DNA of 64,000 nt from [Candidatus Thermochlorobacteriaceae] bacterium GBChlB (GCA_000724175.1 JPGV01000037.1:1-64000); one strand, 5' to 3'. Numbered from the stretch's first letter, positions 1 through 9,097 are shown. Translations and numbers: made by a program. The notes: generated from the sequence alone by a model not told the origin.

Positions 1-112
1 CGAGTCTTATTGCGGATTGATGGGTAAGCAGACACAAGATGTTTTTTCGTGTGGAGAGGCTCTTAGTGTTGGCCAAAATCCCACCACCCATGATTCGCGA
101 CCAAAATTTTTG

Positions 113-138
113 TATCTTTAACTGCAAACCGTTTGCAG
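113..138 (+). promoter_or_regulatory. Candidate -7 box and palindromic operator of the receptor operon
   Basis: TATCTTTA at 113-120 fits the TAnnTT core of Bacteroidota promoters; no good -33 TTTG is seen. Directly downstream, 122-138 is a perfect palindrome, CTGCAAAC-C-GTTTGCAG, with 8-base arms. It would lie at or just after the transcription start, 20 bases before the receptor's start codon, where a repressor or leader hairpin could act. Function is inferred from position only. Confidence 0.4.
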
Positions 139-158
139 CTAAAGAATCAACATTTCAG

Positions 159-2885
159 ATGACTTTTGCTATTCGGCTTATCCTCGTTGCTGTTTTGATG
201 TTGCAAACGGCTCGCACTGTGTTTGGGCAAGACCGACGGGCGATGCTTGTTGGCACTGTGCGCGCCGCAGAGGACTCTCTCGCGCTTTCAGAGGTCTTTG
301 TGCGTGTCATCGGCTCGAGTGCTTTTGCTATGACCGATGCCAAAGGCTTCTTTCGTTTGGAGAACCTTCCCCGAACACAGGTCACTGTCGTATTTGAGCG
401 CGGCGGCGTGGCTCGAAAAGTTGTTTCGCTCGAGCTGGCGGACGTTGAGACGCGCATTGAAGTGTTCTTGAACTATGCGTCGTTCAAGTCGTCGGAAGTG
501 GTGGTTACTGCCAAAGAAAATGCGCAGGGCGGCGAGCTTGGCACGGCGTCGCGCATTGAGCGCAGTGCTATTGAGCATGTCCAGGCATCGAGCCTTGCGG
601 ATGTGTTGCAACTCTTGCCCGGACAACTCGCGCAAAATCCGACGCTCTCTGGCGTGCGTCAAAGCCTGTTGCGTCAATCATCGCTCTCGACGAGTGCGTC
701 CAATCCGTCCGCTGCCGACCGTGCCAATGCGCTCGGCACGGCAATTGTGCTTGACGGCGTGCCGCTCTCGAACAATGCCAACTTGCAAACGAACCTGACG
801 ATTCTCAATTCGCCCGCAGGCACGCTGCCGCCATTTGCGTCCGCCGAAGGTCGCGGGTTAGACCTGCGGCAATTCTCCGCCGACATTATCGAGTCGATTG
901 AGGTCATTCGCGGCATTCCGTCGGCTCGGCACGGCGACCTGACCGTTGGCGCGATTCTCGTTCAAACACGTGCCTCTGCGTATAAGCCGCAGGCACGGCT
1001 ACGGCTCAACCCGCAAACCGTTGAAAGCACGCTCGGCGGCGGCTGGAACTTTTTTGACAAACGCACCGGCATTAACGCTGAATTGAGCTTTACACGGTCG
1101 CAAGATGACCCGCGCCGCACCGAAGAACTCTTCTCTCGCCTGATGGGAAACCTGACATGGTCGCAACAATGGGACGCTGCCGCTCGGCTGACCACAACAA
1201 CCCGTGCCTCATTCTACACAACGCTCGATGAACGCTTGCAATTCGCCAATGACCGACAGCAAATTGAACGCTCGGCGCAAGACCGCGGCATTCGGGCGAG
1301 CCTCTTTTCCGTCTTTCGCTTTGATGACGACGCCCGCACCAAATTGGAATGGACAGCGAGCTTGAACTATGCCGAACAACTTGGGCGCTTTCAAGAACTT
1401 ATCACGCGCGGCGACGGACGCTTTCCGCTCTCCGACGCAACAATAGACACGACCAAGCCCGGCGTCTTCGGCGACATTGAATACCTGAATCGAACCAGCG
1501 TGCAAGGCTTGCCGCTCAATGTGTATTCACGCTTGGAGGCGATTCACAAAACGTGGGTTGCAGGTTGGTCGCATCAATTTTTTTTCGGCGCGGAAGTTCG
1601 ATTTGACCAAAATCGGGGCGACGGGCGCACATTTGATGTGCTGAGACCACCGCGACAAAACTTTACAGTCGGCGAGCGTCCGCGTGCGTTCAGCGAGATT
1701 CCGGCGCTCGCACAAGTCAGCGCCTACCTCGAAGACCGCGTCGCTACTGACATTTTCGGCAGGGCATTTTTGGCGCAGATCGGCGTGCGGTTCGACAATA
1801 TCCAACCGACAGGACTTTTTTCGGGACGCTTCGGCGCCGCGCTCTCGCCCCGAGTGAACGCCACGCTGGAACTCCTAAACGGCGTGTGGCTGCGCGGCGG
1901 CTATGGCACGACGGTCAAATCGCCAACGCTGTCGCAGCTTTTTCCTGACCGCAAGTATTTTGACCTTGTCGGCTTCAATTACTTTGCGCCCAATCCTGCC
2001 GAACGCTTGGTCATGATTACCACGCGTGTGGTGGAGCCCAAAAATCCTAATGCGCGCTATTTCAGCGCGACGAAAGCCGAACTCGGCATTGATGTGTCGC
2101 TTGGCGGTGTTACTGCAAATGTGGTTGCTTTTCGTGAAGTAACCGACAACGCTTTCGGTATTAGTCGTCTGCCGGTCGTCTTGACGTTCCCGCGCTTTCG
2201 AGTAGTTTCAACGCCTGCTGGTCGCCCACCTGAAATCGCCGTCGCTGCAATCGACACCTTTATCGCCGCCTACGATGTTCCCGTCAACAGCCGCGACATT
2301 CACTCCGAAGGCATTGAACTGACGCTCGATTTGCCCGAATGGTCGCTTGTGCGCACGTCGCTCAACATCACGGGCGCGTATCTGCGCAGCCGCACGACCG
2401 ACGACGCGCTCTTCTTCAACACCGATGTCATTTTCGGAACCACGCCGCCGCAACGCGTCGATGTCTTTCAATCGGGCATCGGCAGAGAATCGCAACTGCT
2501 GACGACATCAGCTCGGTTTATCACGCGCATTCCGGAACTCTCAATGGTTATTTCGCTCTTGGCGCAAACCATTTGGATAGATGCCGACCGTCCATTCAAT
2601 CGCGGGACACAGCCCATTGGCAGTTTAGACCGACAAGGCAATCTCGCATTTCTACCCGAATTGCCTGCGCAGTCGCCGCAGGCAGGCTTGGAACAAACGC
2701 GACCAATGCTCTGGCTCTTCAACGCTCGATTAACAAAGGAGCTGCCATCGGGCATTCGATTTGCTTTTTTTGTCAATAACGTGCTTACCGAGCGTCCGCT
2801 TTTCTTCAATACGGAAACGCGAGCGGCAACGCAGCGCAATCCGACGCTTTTTTTCGGCGCGGAGGTATTCTACAGTTTTCAATAG
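159..2885 (+). CDS. TonB-dependent outer membrane receptor
   Basis: Outer-membrane beta-barrel of about 908 residues that should import a ligand using TonB energy. The start at 159 is preferred over an upstream in-frame ATG at 39 because it begins directly with a Sec signal peptide (MTFAIRLILVAVLML..., cleavage near VFG-Q). Order: signal peptide, carboxypeptidase-like regulatory domain (about 27-110), plug (about 115-270, with VLDGVPLS and IESIEVIRGIPSARHG), then a long barrel ending in an aromatic residue region (VFYSFQ). First gene of a five-gene operon with a DUF4876-like lipoprotein and an outer-membrane barrel. The ligand cannot be read from the sequence. No Shine-Dalgarno site is visible. 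Confidence 0.9.
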   Translation: MTFAIRLILVAVLMLQTARTVFGQDRRAMLVGTVRAAEDSLALSEVFVRVIGSSAFAMTDAKGFFRLENLPRTQVTVVFERGGVARKVVSLELADVETRIEVFLNYASFKSSEVVVTAKENAQGGELGTASRIERSAIEHVQASSLADVLQLLPGQLAQNPTLSGVRQSLLRQSSLSTSASNPSAADRANALGTAIVLDGVPLSNNANLQTNLTILNSPAGTLPPFASAEGRGLDLRQFSADIIESIEVIRGIPSARHGDLTVGAILVQTRASAYKPQARLRLNPQTVESTLGGGWNFFDKRTGINAELSFTRSQDDPRRTEELFSRLMGNLTWSQQWDAAARLTTTTRASFYTTLDERLQFANDRQQIERSAQDRGIRASLFSVFRFDDDARTKLEWTASLNYAEQLGRFQELITRGDGRFPLSDATIDTTKPGVFGDIEYLNRTSVQGLPLNVYSRLEAIHKTWVAGWSHQFFFGAEVRFDQNRGDGRTFDVLRPPRQNFTVGERPRAFSEIPALAQVSAYLEDRVATDIFGRAFLAQIGVRFDNIQPTGLFSGRFGAALSPRVNATLELLNGVWLRGGYGTTVKSPTLSQLFPDRKYFDLVGFNYFAPNPAERLVMITTRVVEPKNPNARYFSATKAELGIDVSLGGVTANVVAFREVTDNAFGISRLPVVLTFPRFRVVSTPAGRPPEIAVAAIDTFIAAYDVPVNSRDIHSEGIELTLDLPEWSLVRTSLNITGAYLRSRTTDDALFFNTDVIFGTTPPQRVDVFQSGIGRESQLLTTSARFITRIPELSMVISLLAQTIWIDADRPFNRGTQPIGSLDRQGNLAFLPELPAQSPQAGLEQTRPMLWLFNARLTKELPSGIRFAFFVNNVLTERPLFFNTETRAATQRNPTLFFGAEVFYSFQ

Positions 2886-2930
2886 TGTGATTTTTACACG
2901 TTCAGTTGTTTTCATCGCGCGTTTTGCACT

Positions 2931-2947
2931 GTTGCAAACGGCTCGCA
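2931..2947 (+). repeat. 17-base direct repeat of the receptor signal-peptide region
   Basis: The 17 bases GTTGCAAACGGCTCGCA at 2931-2947, in the gap before the next gene, also occur at 200-216 inside the receptor's signal-peptide codons. Both copies follow GTTTTG. The rest of 2886-3002 shows no clear promoter or terminator. Confidence 0.6.
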
Positions 2948-3002
2948 TCAACGAAGCAATGCGATTTTTTGTAGCTCACTTTTTTAACCAAACACTCTGT
3001 CT

Positions 3003-4235
3003 ATGAAATCCTTGAAAGTACTCTTGTTGCTCTCGCTTGTCTCTATTGCAGCAATGCAGTTCTCATCGTGCCAAAATTCGCCGACGGAAGCGCAAACATT
3101 TCCGCTTACCGTGCGCGTTCAATTTCCTGCAAACTATGCACAGTCGGCAGCCGCAGGTGCAACAGTTCGCGTGCGCAATGTCGAGAGCGGTACCCGAGAT
3201 TCAGCGACAACCAACACCAGCGGCGAAGCTCGATTCTCGCGCCTACTGCCCGGCACGTATGAAATCACTGCCACGCGCGCACTCTCGGCAACTGAAGCGC
3301 AGTCGCTTACCGGATTTTCCGTCGAGCAAAATCTGAACGCCGTGCGGACGGGTTTTGCGCTGCGCGGCACGGCGGATTCAGTTGTAACTCTTCAACTTGC
3401 TGGCTCGCCCGTCGGCAATTTGGTCATCAAGGAATGCTATTGGACAGGCGCAACCACACGAAACGGTGGCTTTTATTTCTCTGACCAATTCCACGAGATT
3501 TACAACAACTCGACCGACACGATTTTTGTCGACAGCCTTTGCATCGCCGATGTCTATGGCCCGTCGGGACAAATCAATCCGGGCACGCGCCCAACTGAAT
3601 TTCAAGACGACCGAAATAACGTGTATGTGAACAGCATCTGGATGATTCCGGGCACGGGACGCCAGCGCCCGCTTCTGCCGGGTCAAAGCATTATCATTGC
3701 GCAGGACGGCATCAATCATCGCGCCGATACGGCGTTTGTCGGCGTCGAGAACCGCACGGTTGACTTATCGCGCGCCGATTGGGAAACCTTCAATGAGCGC
3801 CCTGACAATCGCGACGCCGACGCACCCAATGTGCCGAACTTGACGCGCCTGTATTTCACGGGCGGATTTGATTGGCTCGTGCCGGTCTTCGGTCCGGGCA
3901 TTGTGATTTTCAGAGCATTCCCGAATATGCTCGCCGACAGCGTGCGCATTCCGGGCGCCGCGCCTACTTTTCCACCACGTATTCGCATTCCGAATACGCG
4001 CATCATCGATGCCTTTGAGGCTCTGCAAAATCCGCAAAGCGGCGGGTTCAAGCGCGTGCCAGCCGCGCTCGATGCGGGCTTTGTTTCCACCAGCGACACA
4101 TACAGCTCGAAGAGCGGACGCAGAAAATTTGCGCGGCGCGTCGGCACGCGAATTATTTTGCAGGACACCAACAACAGCGGCAACGACTTTGACATCATTA
4201 CACCAGCGACGCCAAAACAACTGCCGCAACAATGA
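3003..4235 (+). CDS. DUF4876-like lipoprotein
   Basis: Predicted lipoprotein of 410 residues. The signal sequence ends in a lipobox-like FSSC (Cys about residue 23), so the protein should be lipid-anchored in the envelope. After it comes an Ig/transthyretin-like domain (about 35-130: AGATVRVRNVES, TNTSGEARFSRLLPGTYEITATR), then a region with the FYFSDQFHEIYNNSTDTIFVDSL pattern that I associate with DUF4876 proteins, which are often encoded beside TonB receptors. It is the second gene of the receptor operon and its stop overlaps the next start as ATGA. A role as surface partner of the receptor is an inference. Confidence 0.7.
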   Translation: MKSLKVLLLLSLVSIAAMQFSSCQNSPTEAQTFPLTVRVQFPANYAQSAAAGATVRVRNVESGTRDSATTNTSGEARFSRLLPGTYEITATRALSATEAQSLTGFSVEQNLNAVRTGFALRGTADSVVTLQLAGSPVGNLVIKECYWTGATTRNGGFYFSDQFHEIYNNSTDTIFVDSLCIADVYGPSGQINPGTRPTEFQDDRNNVYVNSIWMIPGTGRQRPLLPGQSIIIAQDGINHRADTAFVGVENRTVDLSRADWETFNERPDNRDADAPNVPNLTRLYFTGGFDWLVPVFGPGIVIFRAFPNMLADSVRIPGAAPTFPPRIRIPNTRIIDAFEALQNPQSGGFKRVPAALDAGFVSTSDTYSSKSGRRKFARRVGTRIILQDTNNSGNDFDIITPATPKQLPQQ

Positions 4236-5782
4236 CACGCCATCGCGTTGCCCATCGACATTGGCCTATACTGCTCGTGCTGACGATAACTGCAGCAGAA
4301 ATTTTCGGACAGCCAGCTAGCGAGACTGCCTTGCCGTTCTCGCTTCAAAGCCAGTCATTGCTCGCCCCAAGTGCTTGGCGGGACGGACAGAACGCCGCCG
4401 CGCTTGGCATTGCCGATATTCCTGTGCAAGGTCATGTTGGGCTGATGTTGCGTCAAACAGATGGCGCACTGCGCCGACCGCAGGAAGCACAACGTGTTTC
4501 AGCGTTGAATTTTTTCAGCGAGGGAGCGCAACGGTTCGGCGAATGGACAACAATAGGCACGCTGCGCTATGAACGCCGCGCCGACATCGGGCTGCGGTGG
4601 TCGAATGTCAACGATGCATATTTCGGCACACCGTTTATTTGGGCAGATTCTGTTGGGGGCGATTGGCAAAAAGATGGCGTTGATATTTCGGCGGCAATAG
4701 GGTCGCCGGAATTTTTCAATGCCGTGAGCGCTGGCGTGCAAGTTCGCTACGATGTTGCCCAAGGCGCACGTCAAAGCGGTGCGCGCCCGCTCTTTCGCGC
4801 TCGCAACTTTCACCTCTCGCCTGCTGTCATGGTTCGGTTGGTTGATTCGCTGCGCGTCGGCGTGTCGGTTGGGTATCTCTCGCGCTTTGAAGAGGGCGAG
4901 TTCGGCGCTGTCGGCGTCGATTTTCCACAACTTATTTATCTACGCGGACTCGGCACGGCAAACACAACGACACTCAACAGCGCAGAACGCCGCATCGTTG
5001 GCGACGGCATCGAGTTCGGCGCACAGGCACAGGGCATCTTGTCTGATTGGACATGGTCGGCGGCGGCAGCCGTTCTGACACGGCAAGACAGCACACAAGA
5101 CTTAGCATTTGTTCCCGACCTGAATCGGACAGCGTTTCGCTTCGCCGGTCGATTCGATTATCGCACGCTCTCGCTCGCACTTGCCGTTCAGCGCGTCGAG
5201 ACCGAGTTCGGCATGGAAGTGCAACTTCACGGCACATTCATCGAGGGGCGCGGCACAGACCCGATTTTTCTTGCAGTCAATACCGTCGACCAAACACAAA
5301 CCGCATCGGCTTCGGTCGCTTGGTGGAGAGGCACATCGAGACTTTACGCGCCGCTCTTGCTCAATGTCGAGTCGAGCCTTGCTACCCTCTGGCGGCGCGA
5401 CATTCTTGCCGAAACCCAATGGCGACGCACGATGCTCTCGGCACAGGCAACACTTGGCACATCACAACGCTTCGGCGAACTGGTCGTTTTCATTGGTCGC
5501 CTGACGGGTGGCGGCGCGACAGCGCTTTCCAAAAGTTACGAGGCATTTCGTCCGCTCGACCTCACGCCGGTCTTGGTGCGTCCCGACTTTCTGGCGATGG
5601 CAGCGACTCGCTTCTGGCTTAGCGCAACGCTCTCGTTTGAAACGCCGATTGCCGCCTTTGGAAATTCCGTTGCACGGCTGGTTGTTCAAGGCGAATTGGT
5701 GCAATCCGCCGCACGGCTCGATGACGGCTCGGCGCTCAACGCTCGCAACCGTTTCAACGCAGGTATGGAACTCGTTTTTTAA
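4232..5782 (+). CDS. Outer-membrane beta-barrel protein, DUF6850-like
   Basis: Protein of 516 residues with a Sec signal peptide (cleavage near IFG-Q, about residue 27) and many alternating beta-strand segments typical of a barrel; it ends in a strand finishing GMELVF, as expected for insertion by Bam. The N-terminal part (SAWRDGQNAAALG, YFGTPFIWADSVGGDWQKDG) resembles the DUF6850 family of outer-membrane barrels, which I recall beside DUF4876 lipoproteins; this is from memory. It starts inside the lipoprotein's stop codon (ATGA), so the two are translationally coupled. Confidence 0.6.
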   Translation: MTRHRVAHRHWPILLVLTITAAEIFGQPASETALPFSLQSQSLLAPSAWRDGQNAAALGIADIPVQGHVGLMLRQTDGALRRPQEAQRVSALNFFSEGAQRFGEWTTIGTLRYERRADIGLRWSNVNDAYFGTPFIWADSVGGDWQKDGVDISAAIGSPEFFNAVSAGVQVRYDVAQGARQSGARPLFRARNFHLSPAVMVRLVDSLRVGVSVGYLSRFEEGEFGAVGVDFPQLIYLRGLGTANTTTLNSAERRIVGDGIEFGAQAQGILSDWTWSAAAAVLTRQDSTQDLAFVPDLNRTAFRFAGRFDYRTLSLALAVQRVETEFGMEVQLHGTFIEGRGTDPIFLAVNTVDQTQTASASVAWWRGTSRLYAPLLLNVESSLATLWRRDILAETQWRRTMLSAQATLGTSQRFGELVVFIGRLTGGGATALSKSYEAFRPLDLTPVLVRPDFLAMAATRFWLSATLSFETPIAAFGNSVARLVVQGELVQSAARLDDGSALNARNRFNAGMELVF

Positions 5783-5799
5783 CCGAGACTCAACGACTG

Positions 5800-6198
5800 A
5801 TGATGACCGCTCGATTTCAAATTTCACTGCTCTGGCTGGCACTGTTGCTGGGGCTTATTGCGCACAGCGTTCTCGGCATGATTCCCATCGTCTATAACGC
5901 GCCGTCACCAGCAACAGAGAGCGGGGGAAAAACGATGATGTTGCTCTGGCAACTCTCGATAGTCTTTGCGTCGCATCTTTTGCTTGCCACGCTCGCCGCA
6001 TTGGTCGATGCGCGATGGGCCTCTGTCGTCAATCTGGCGGCAAGCAGTCTCTTTCTGCTCTCCAACTTGGCTCACCCAGTTGCACATCTGTTCGCTTCGC
6101 CGATTGAGTGGCATCAAGTTTTTTTTCTGACCATGATTGCGGCGTTGAACGTCCAACTTGTTCGAACATCATTCACGCTTTTAAAGACAACTCAATGA
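5800..6198 (+). CDS. Small integral membrane protein of the receptor operon
   Basis: 132 residues with about four hydrophobic helices (roughly 7-28, 45-67, 73-93, 105-125). No family recognised. It begins 17 bases after the barrel gene and its stop overlaps the next start as ATGA. ATG codons at 5800 and 5803 are both possible. Location implies an inner-membrane component working with the receptor and lipoproteins, but no catalytic or transport motif is seen. Confidence 0.6.
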   Translation: MMTARFQISLLWLALLLGLIAHSVLGMIPIVYNAPSPATESGGKTMMLLWQLSIVFASHLLLATLAALVDARWASVVNLAASSLFLLSNLAHPVAHLFASPIEWHQVFFLTMIAALNVQLVRTSFTLLKTTQ

Positions 6199-7040
6199 AA
6201 TACATCTTTTGGTGTTGCTGCAGCGCGGCGATGCTTTTCGGCTGTAAAACGATAGACGCACCAACACGCCAAGTCGCACAGTGCTACGACACCTCAACAC
6301 TGACGCCCGAAGACAACCGCCTTGCCGATTCGTTGCTCGCGGTTGGGCTGGACAATGAAGCTCTCTACACGCTCTTTGCGCCGCTCAAACCCATCAGCAC
6401 GATTGCCCAATTCTCTATGACCGTTCCGCCCTCCGATTCCACTGGCAAACGCAATGTCGTCTCGCCTGATGCGCCCGACCTTGCACGTGTGCGTCAGTTT
6501 CAACGCATTGCCAATACGCTTCACAGTGAGCGCGTGATGCTGCTGCTCATCCCGTTTCGCCGCGTCGAGAAAGGCAAACGCTTTTTCCAACTCGTTGCCG
6601 TCGATAAACCGTTGCTTGCCCAATACATCGCCCGCGACCAAGCATTCTGGGGACAATGGGGGTTTGTTTCCGAATCCAATCTTGCGACGGTATTGACAGT
6701 AACCGAATTCGAGGAAAAGCTGGAGAGGTATCGCGGCTACGGCTATCTCTTCGGGTATCCCGAACACGCCATTACCTTTTTTGTGGAAGCGGCGCGAAGC
6801 CAAGACTCGACGGGCGTCTTTGTCAAGCGGGACTTTTTTCAGATTCCCGTTTATTCGGGCAAAGAAGGTCATTTCGTTTATGCCGTGCCGAAGGGCTACG
6901 CGCCCACAGAATCCGATTCAGTCATCTACCGCACTGCTGTCGATGCGTTGGAGCGCTACAAGCGCATCAGAACCAAATACCTCAATCCAGACGGGCGTTT
7001 GCGGGCGATTGACCTGTTGCGCGACGCCTGTAATCGCTAA
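6195..7040 (+). CDS. Lipoprotein, last gene of the receptor operon
   Basis: 281 residues beginning with a lipoprotein signal (MKYIFWCCCSAAMLFGC; lipobox LFGC, Cys about 17). The start at 6195 overlaps the preceding stop as ATGA, which selects it over an upstream in-frame ATG at 6108. The mature part has no domain I recognise; it is mixed alpha/beta with a conserved-looking GYGYLFGYPEHAITFFVEAA segment. Likely function is tied to the same uptake system, by position only. The 51-base gap to the convergent mutase gene shows no clear terminator. Confidence 0.6.
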   Translation: MKYIFWCCCSAAMLFGCKTIDAPTRQVAQCYDTSTLTPEDNRLADSLLAVGLDNEALYTLFAPLKPISTIAQFSMTVPPSDSTGKRNVVSPDAPDLARVRQFQRIANTLHSERVMLLLIPFRRVEKGKRFFQLVAVDKPLLAQYIARDQAFWGQWGFVSESNLATVLTVTEFEEKLERYRGYGYLFGYPEHAITFFVEAARSQDSTGVFVKRDFFQIPVYSGKEGHFVYAVPKGYAPTESDSVIYRTAVDALERYKRIRTKYLNPDGRLRAIDLLRDACNR

Positions 7041-7091
7041 CTTGCGGCTGCTTCGCTTACGCAATTAAAGCATCAAAAATAGCGTTAGGTT

Positions 7092-8771
7092 TTAGAACAC
7101 AGGAGTTTCCTCGTAGTTGCCGAACTCTTCGCGCAAGACACCGCAGATTTCGCCGAGCGTTACATAGTTGTGCGCCGCATGAATGAGCGGCGGCATGAGA
7201 TTCTTGCCGTCTTTCGCCGCCGAGCGAATTTCAGAGAGCGCCGCTTGCACGTCCGCTTCATTACGCGAGGCTTTCACGTCTCGCAGACGCGCGATTTGCT
7301 TATGCTCGACTTCGGGCGAGATTTTCAAAATCGGAATGTCTATTTTTTCATCAGGCTCTTGGAACTCATTTACACCTACGATAATGCGTTCTTTGCGGTC
7401 GACCTCCGACTGATACCGATACGCGGCATCAGCGATTTCCTTCTGCATGAAATTCTTTTCAATCGCAGCCACAACGCCGCCGAGCTGCTCGATTTTCTCG
7501 AAATACTTTTCCGCTTCTTCTTCCATTTTCATTGTGAGCGACTCGATGTAATAACTGCCGCCGAGCGGGTCGACCGTATTAACCACGCCTGTTTCGTATG
7601 CGATAATTTGCTGCGTGCGCAGCGCGATTTTCACAGCTTTGTCACTTGGCAATGCCAATGCCTCGTCCATTGAGTTGGTATGCAGCGATTGCGTGCCGCC
7701 CAAGACCGCCGCTAAGGCTTGCAACGCCACACGCACAATGTTGTTTTCTGGCTGCTGCACCGTGAGCGTGCATCCTGCCGTTTGGGTATGAAAGCGCAGT
7801 TGCCACGAGCGTTCCGACTTTGCACCGTATTTGTAGCGCAGGCGTTTCGCCCAAATTTTCCGCGCCGCGCGGAACTTGGCAATTTCCTCGAAGAAGTCGT
7901 TATGCGAATTAAAAAAGAAGGAAATTTTCGGCGCAATGTCATCGACATCAATGCCGGCTTCAATCGCGTGTTCGAGGTAGGCGAATCCGTCGGCGAGTGT
8001 AAAAGCGAGTTCCTGCACGGCGGTCGAGCCTGCTTCTCGAATGTGATAGCCGCTGACAGATACAGGATTGAACTTGGGCATTTCTTTGACAGAGTAGCCG
8101 AACATATCAGTAACGATGCGCATCGACGGGCGCGGCGGGTAGATGTATTCTTTTTGCGCAATGTATTCTTTCAAGATGTCATTCTGAATCGTGCCGCGTA
8201 TGTTCTTCAAGTTGCAGCCTTGTTTTTGCGCAACAGCAATGAAATACGCCATTGCCACCATCGCTGTCGAGTTAATCGTCATTGAGGTTGACACATCTTC
8301 CAACCGAATGCCATCGAAGACAACTTCCATATCGGCGAGCGACGAGACAGAGACGCCGCAGACGCCGACTTCGCCTTTGGCAAGTGGCTGGTCGCAATCC
8401 CACCCCATCAGCGCTGGCAAATCAAAGGCGACGGAAAGTCCTGTCTGTCCGCGTTCCAAGAGAAACTTGTAGCGTTGATTGGTTTCTTCGGGCGTGGCAA
8501 AGCCTGCAAAGAGCCGCATCGTCCACAGTTTGCCTCGATAGAGATTGTTGTGAATTGAGCGCGTGTAAGGAAATTCGCCGCTGTGTCCGATTTCCGTGTT
8601 GTAGTCGATGTGGGCGGTGTCGAGCGGTGTGTAGAGCGGCTTGATTTTTTCCCAACTGAGGTTTTCATACTTCGCAGGCTGTTCGGGCATGGCGCGATTT
8701 TTAGCGAGCCATTTTTGATAATCAGCTTCGAGCTTCTCGAAATCGGTTGCAGTTCTGAACTCAACGGACAT
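7092..8771 (-). CDS. B12-dependent acyl-CoA mutase, large subunit without cobalamin domain
   Basis: About 559 residues matching the substrate-binding TIM barrel of the methylmalonyl-CoA mutase family, with no C-terminal B12 domain, so a separate small cobalamin subunit must exist elsewhere. Conserved segments include FAGFATPEETNQRY, GLSVAFDLPALMG, TIQNDILKEY, HTQTAGCTLT and DPLGGSYYIE. At the positions of Tyr89 and Arg207 that bind methylmalonyl-CoA in the Propionibacterium enzyme, this protein appears to have His (TRSIHNNLYRG) and Gln (EYIAQKEYIYPP). A Gln there recalls isobutyryl-CoA-type mutases, so the substrate may be a neutral branched acyl-CoA. The ATG at 8771 is chosen over an upstream TTG at 8795. 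Confidence 0.9.
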   Translation of the reverse strand: MSVEFRTATDFEKLEADYQKWLAKNRAMPEQPAKYENLSWEKIKPLYTPLDTAHIDYNTEIGHSGEFPYTRSIHNNLYRGKLWTMRLFAGFATPEETNQRYKFLLERGQTGLSVAFDLPALMGWDCDQPLAKGEVGVCGVSVSSLADMEVVFDGIRLEDVSTSMTINSTAMVAMAYFIAVAQKQGCNLKNIRGTIQNDILKEYIAQKEYIYPPRPSMRIVTDMFGYSVKEMPKFNPVSVSGYHIREAGSTAVQELAFTLADGFAYLEHAIEAGIDVDDIAPKISFFFNSHNDFFEEIAKFRAARKIWAKRLRYKYGAKSERSWQLRFHTQTAGCTLTVQQPENNIVRVALQALAAVLGGTQSLHTNSMDEALALPSDKAVKIALRTQQIIAYETGVVNTVDPLGGSYYIESLTMKMEEEAEKYFEKIEQLGGVVAAIEKNFMQKEIADAAYRYQSEVDRKERIIVGVNEFQEPDEKIDIPILKISPEVEHKQIARLRDVKASRNEADVQAALSEIRSAAKDGKNLMPPLIHAAHNYVTLGEICGVLREEFGNYEETPVF

Positions 8772-8801
8772 AGTTAGGAAAGTTAAAGTTAGCAAGACAG
8801 G

Positions 8802-8833
8802 GAAAGTTACATCTGCTACACAGATTTTTTCAA
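8802..8833 (-). promoter_or_regulatory. Candidate promoter of the acyl-CoA mutase gene
   Basis: On the minus strand TAACTTTC (8809-8802) fits TAnnTTTG with one change, and a TTG lies about 21 bases upstream (8833-8831), two bases longer than the best spacing. It would give a leader of roughly 25 bases. Weak evidence. Confidence 0.35.
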
Positions 8834-8988
8834 GGAAAGTTTTTCGCCAAAGCCCTTGGCTATTCAGAATTATGTGCAGATGTTATATTCCGTGCAAACA
8901 CTCTCGCTGAGGCACTTTTCAATGACACTGTGTGAAATCAACAATCGCGGAGCCAACAGGTGCTTCATTTAGCAACATATTGCGGGAG

Positions 8989-9064
8989 CCGTTCCGAGCG
9001 ACGCGCAGAATCCATTGTAAAATAGGACTCTTCACCTTTGCTTCACGCCGTTCAGAATGATACA
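8989..9064. repeat. Degenerate MITE-like inverted repeat
   Basis: Two related arms point away from an 11-base centre (9014-9024). Read on the minus strand, 9013-8989 starts GGATTCTGCGCGTCGCTCGG; on the plus strand, 9025-9064 starts GGACTCTTCACC and ends in TTCAGAATGATAC. Such ends are like the short repeats of the GGATTCTTCGC...GAATGAC type seen dispersed in many genomes. A minus-strand open frame across it (8919-9137) reads HSERREAK and NEAPVGSAI, peptides typical of repeat-derived false ORFs. No transposase is present. Confidence 0.4.
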
Positions 9065-9097
9065 AACACAATTCCGATATACAGCCCTGAACTAAGA

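Larger units (their letters stand above)
8772..9097. other. Divergent intergenic region
   Basis: 326 bases between the mutase (minus) and the SGNH gene (plus). It holds a candidate minus-strand promoter near 8802-8833 and a degenerate inverted repeat at 8989-9064, described separately. TATATT at 8884-8889 on the plus strand could serve the SGNH gene but lacks a well-spaced upstream box. I see no gene here. Confidence 0.6.

Noticed and set aside
7041-7091. Terminator between the receptor operon and the mutase gene
   Set aside because: No stable stem with a T run can be drawn in the 51 bases.
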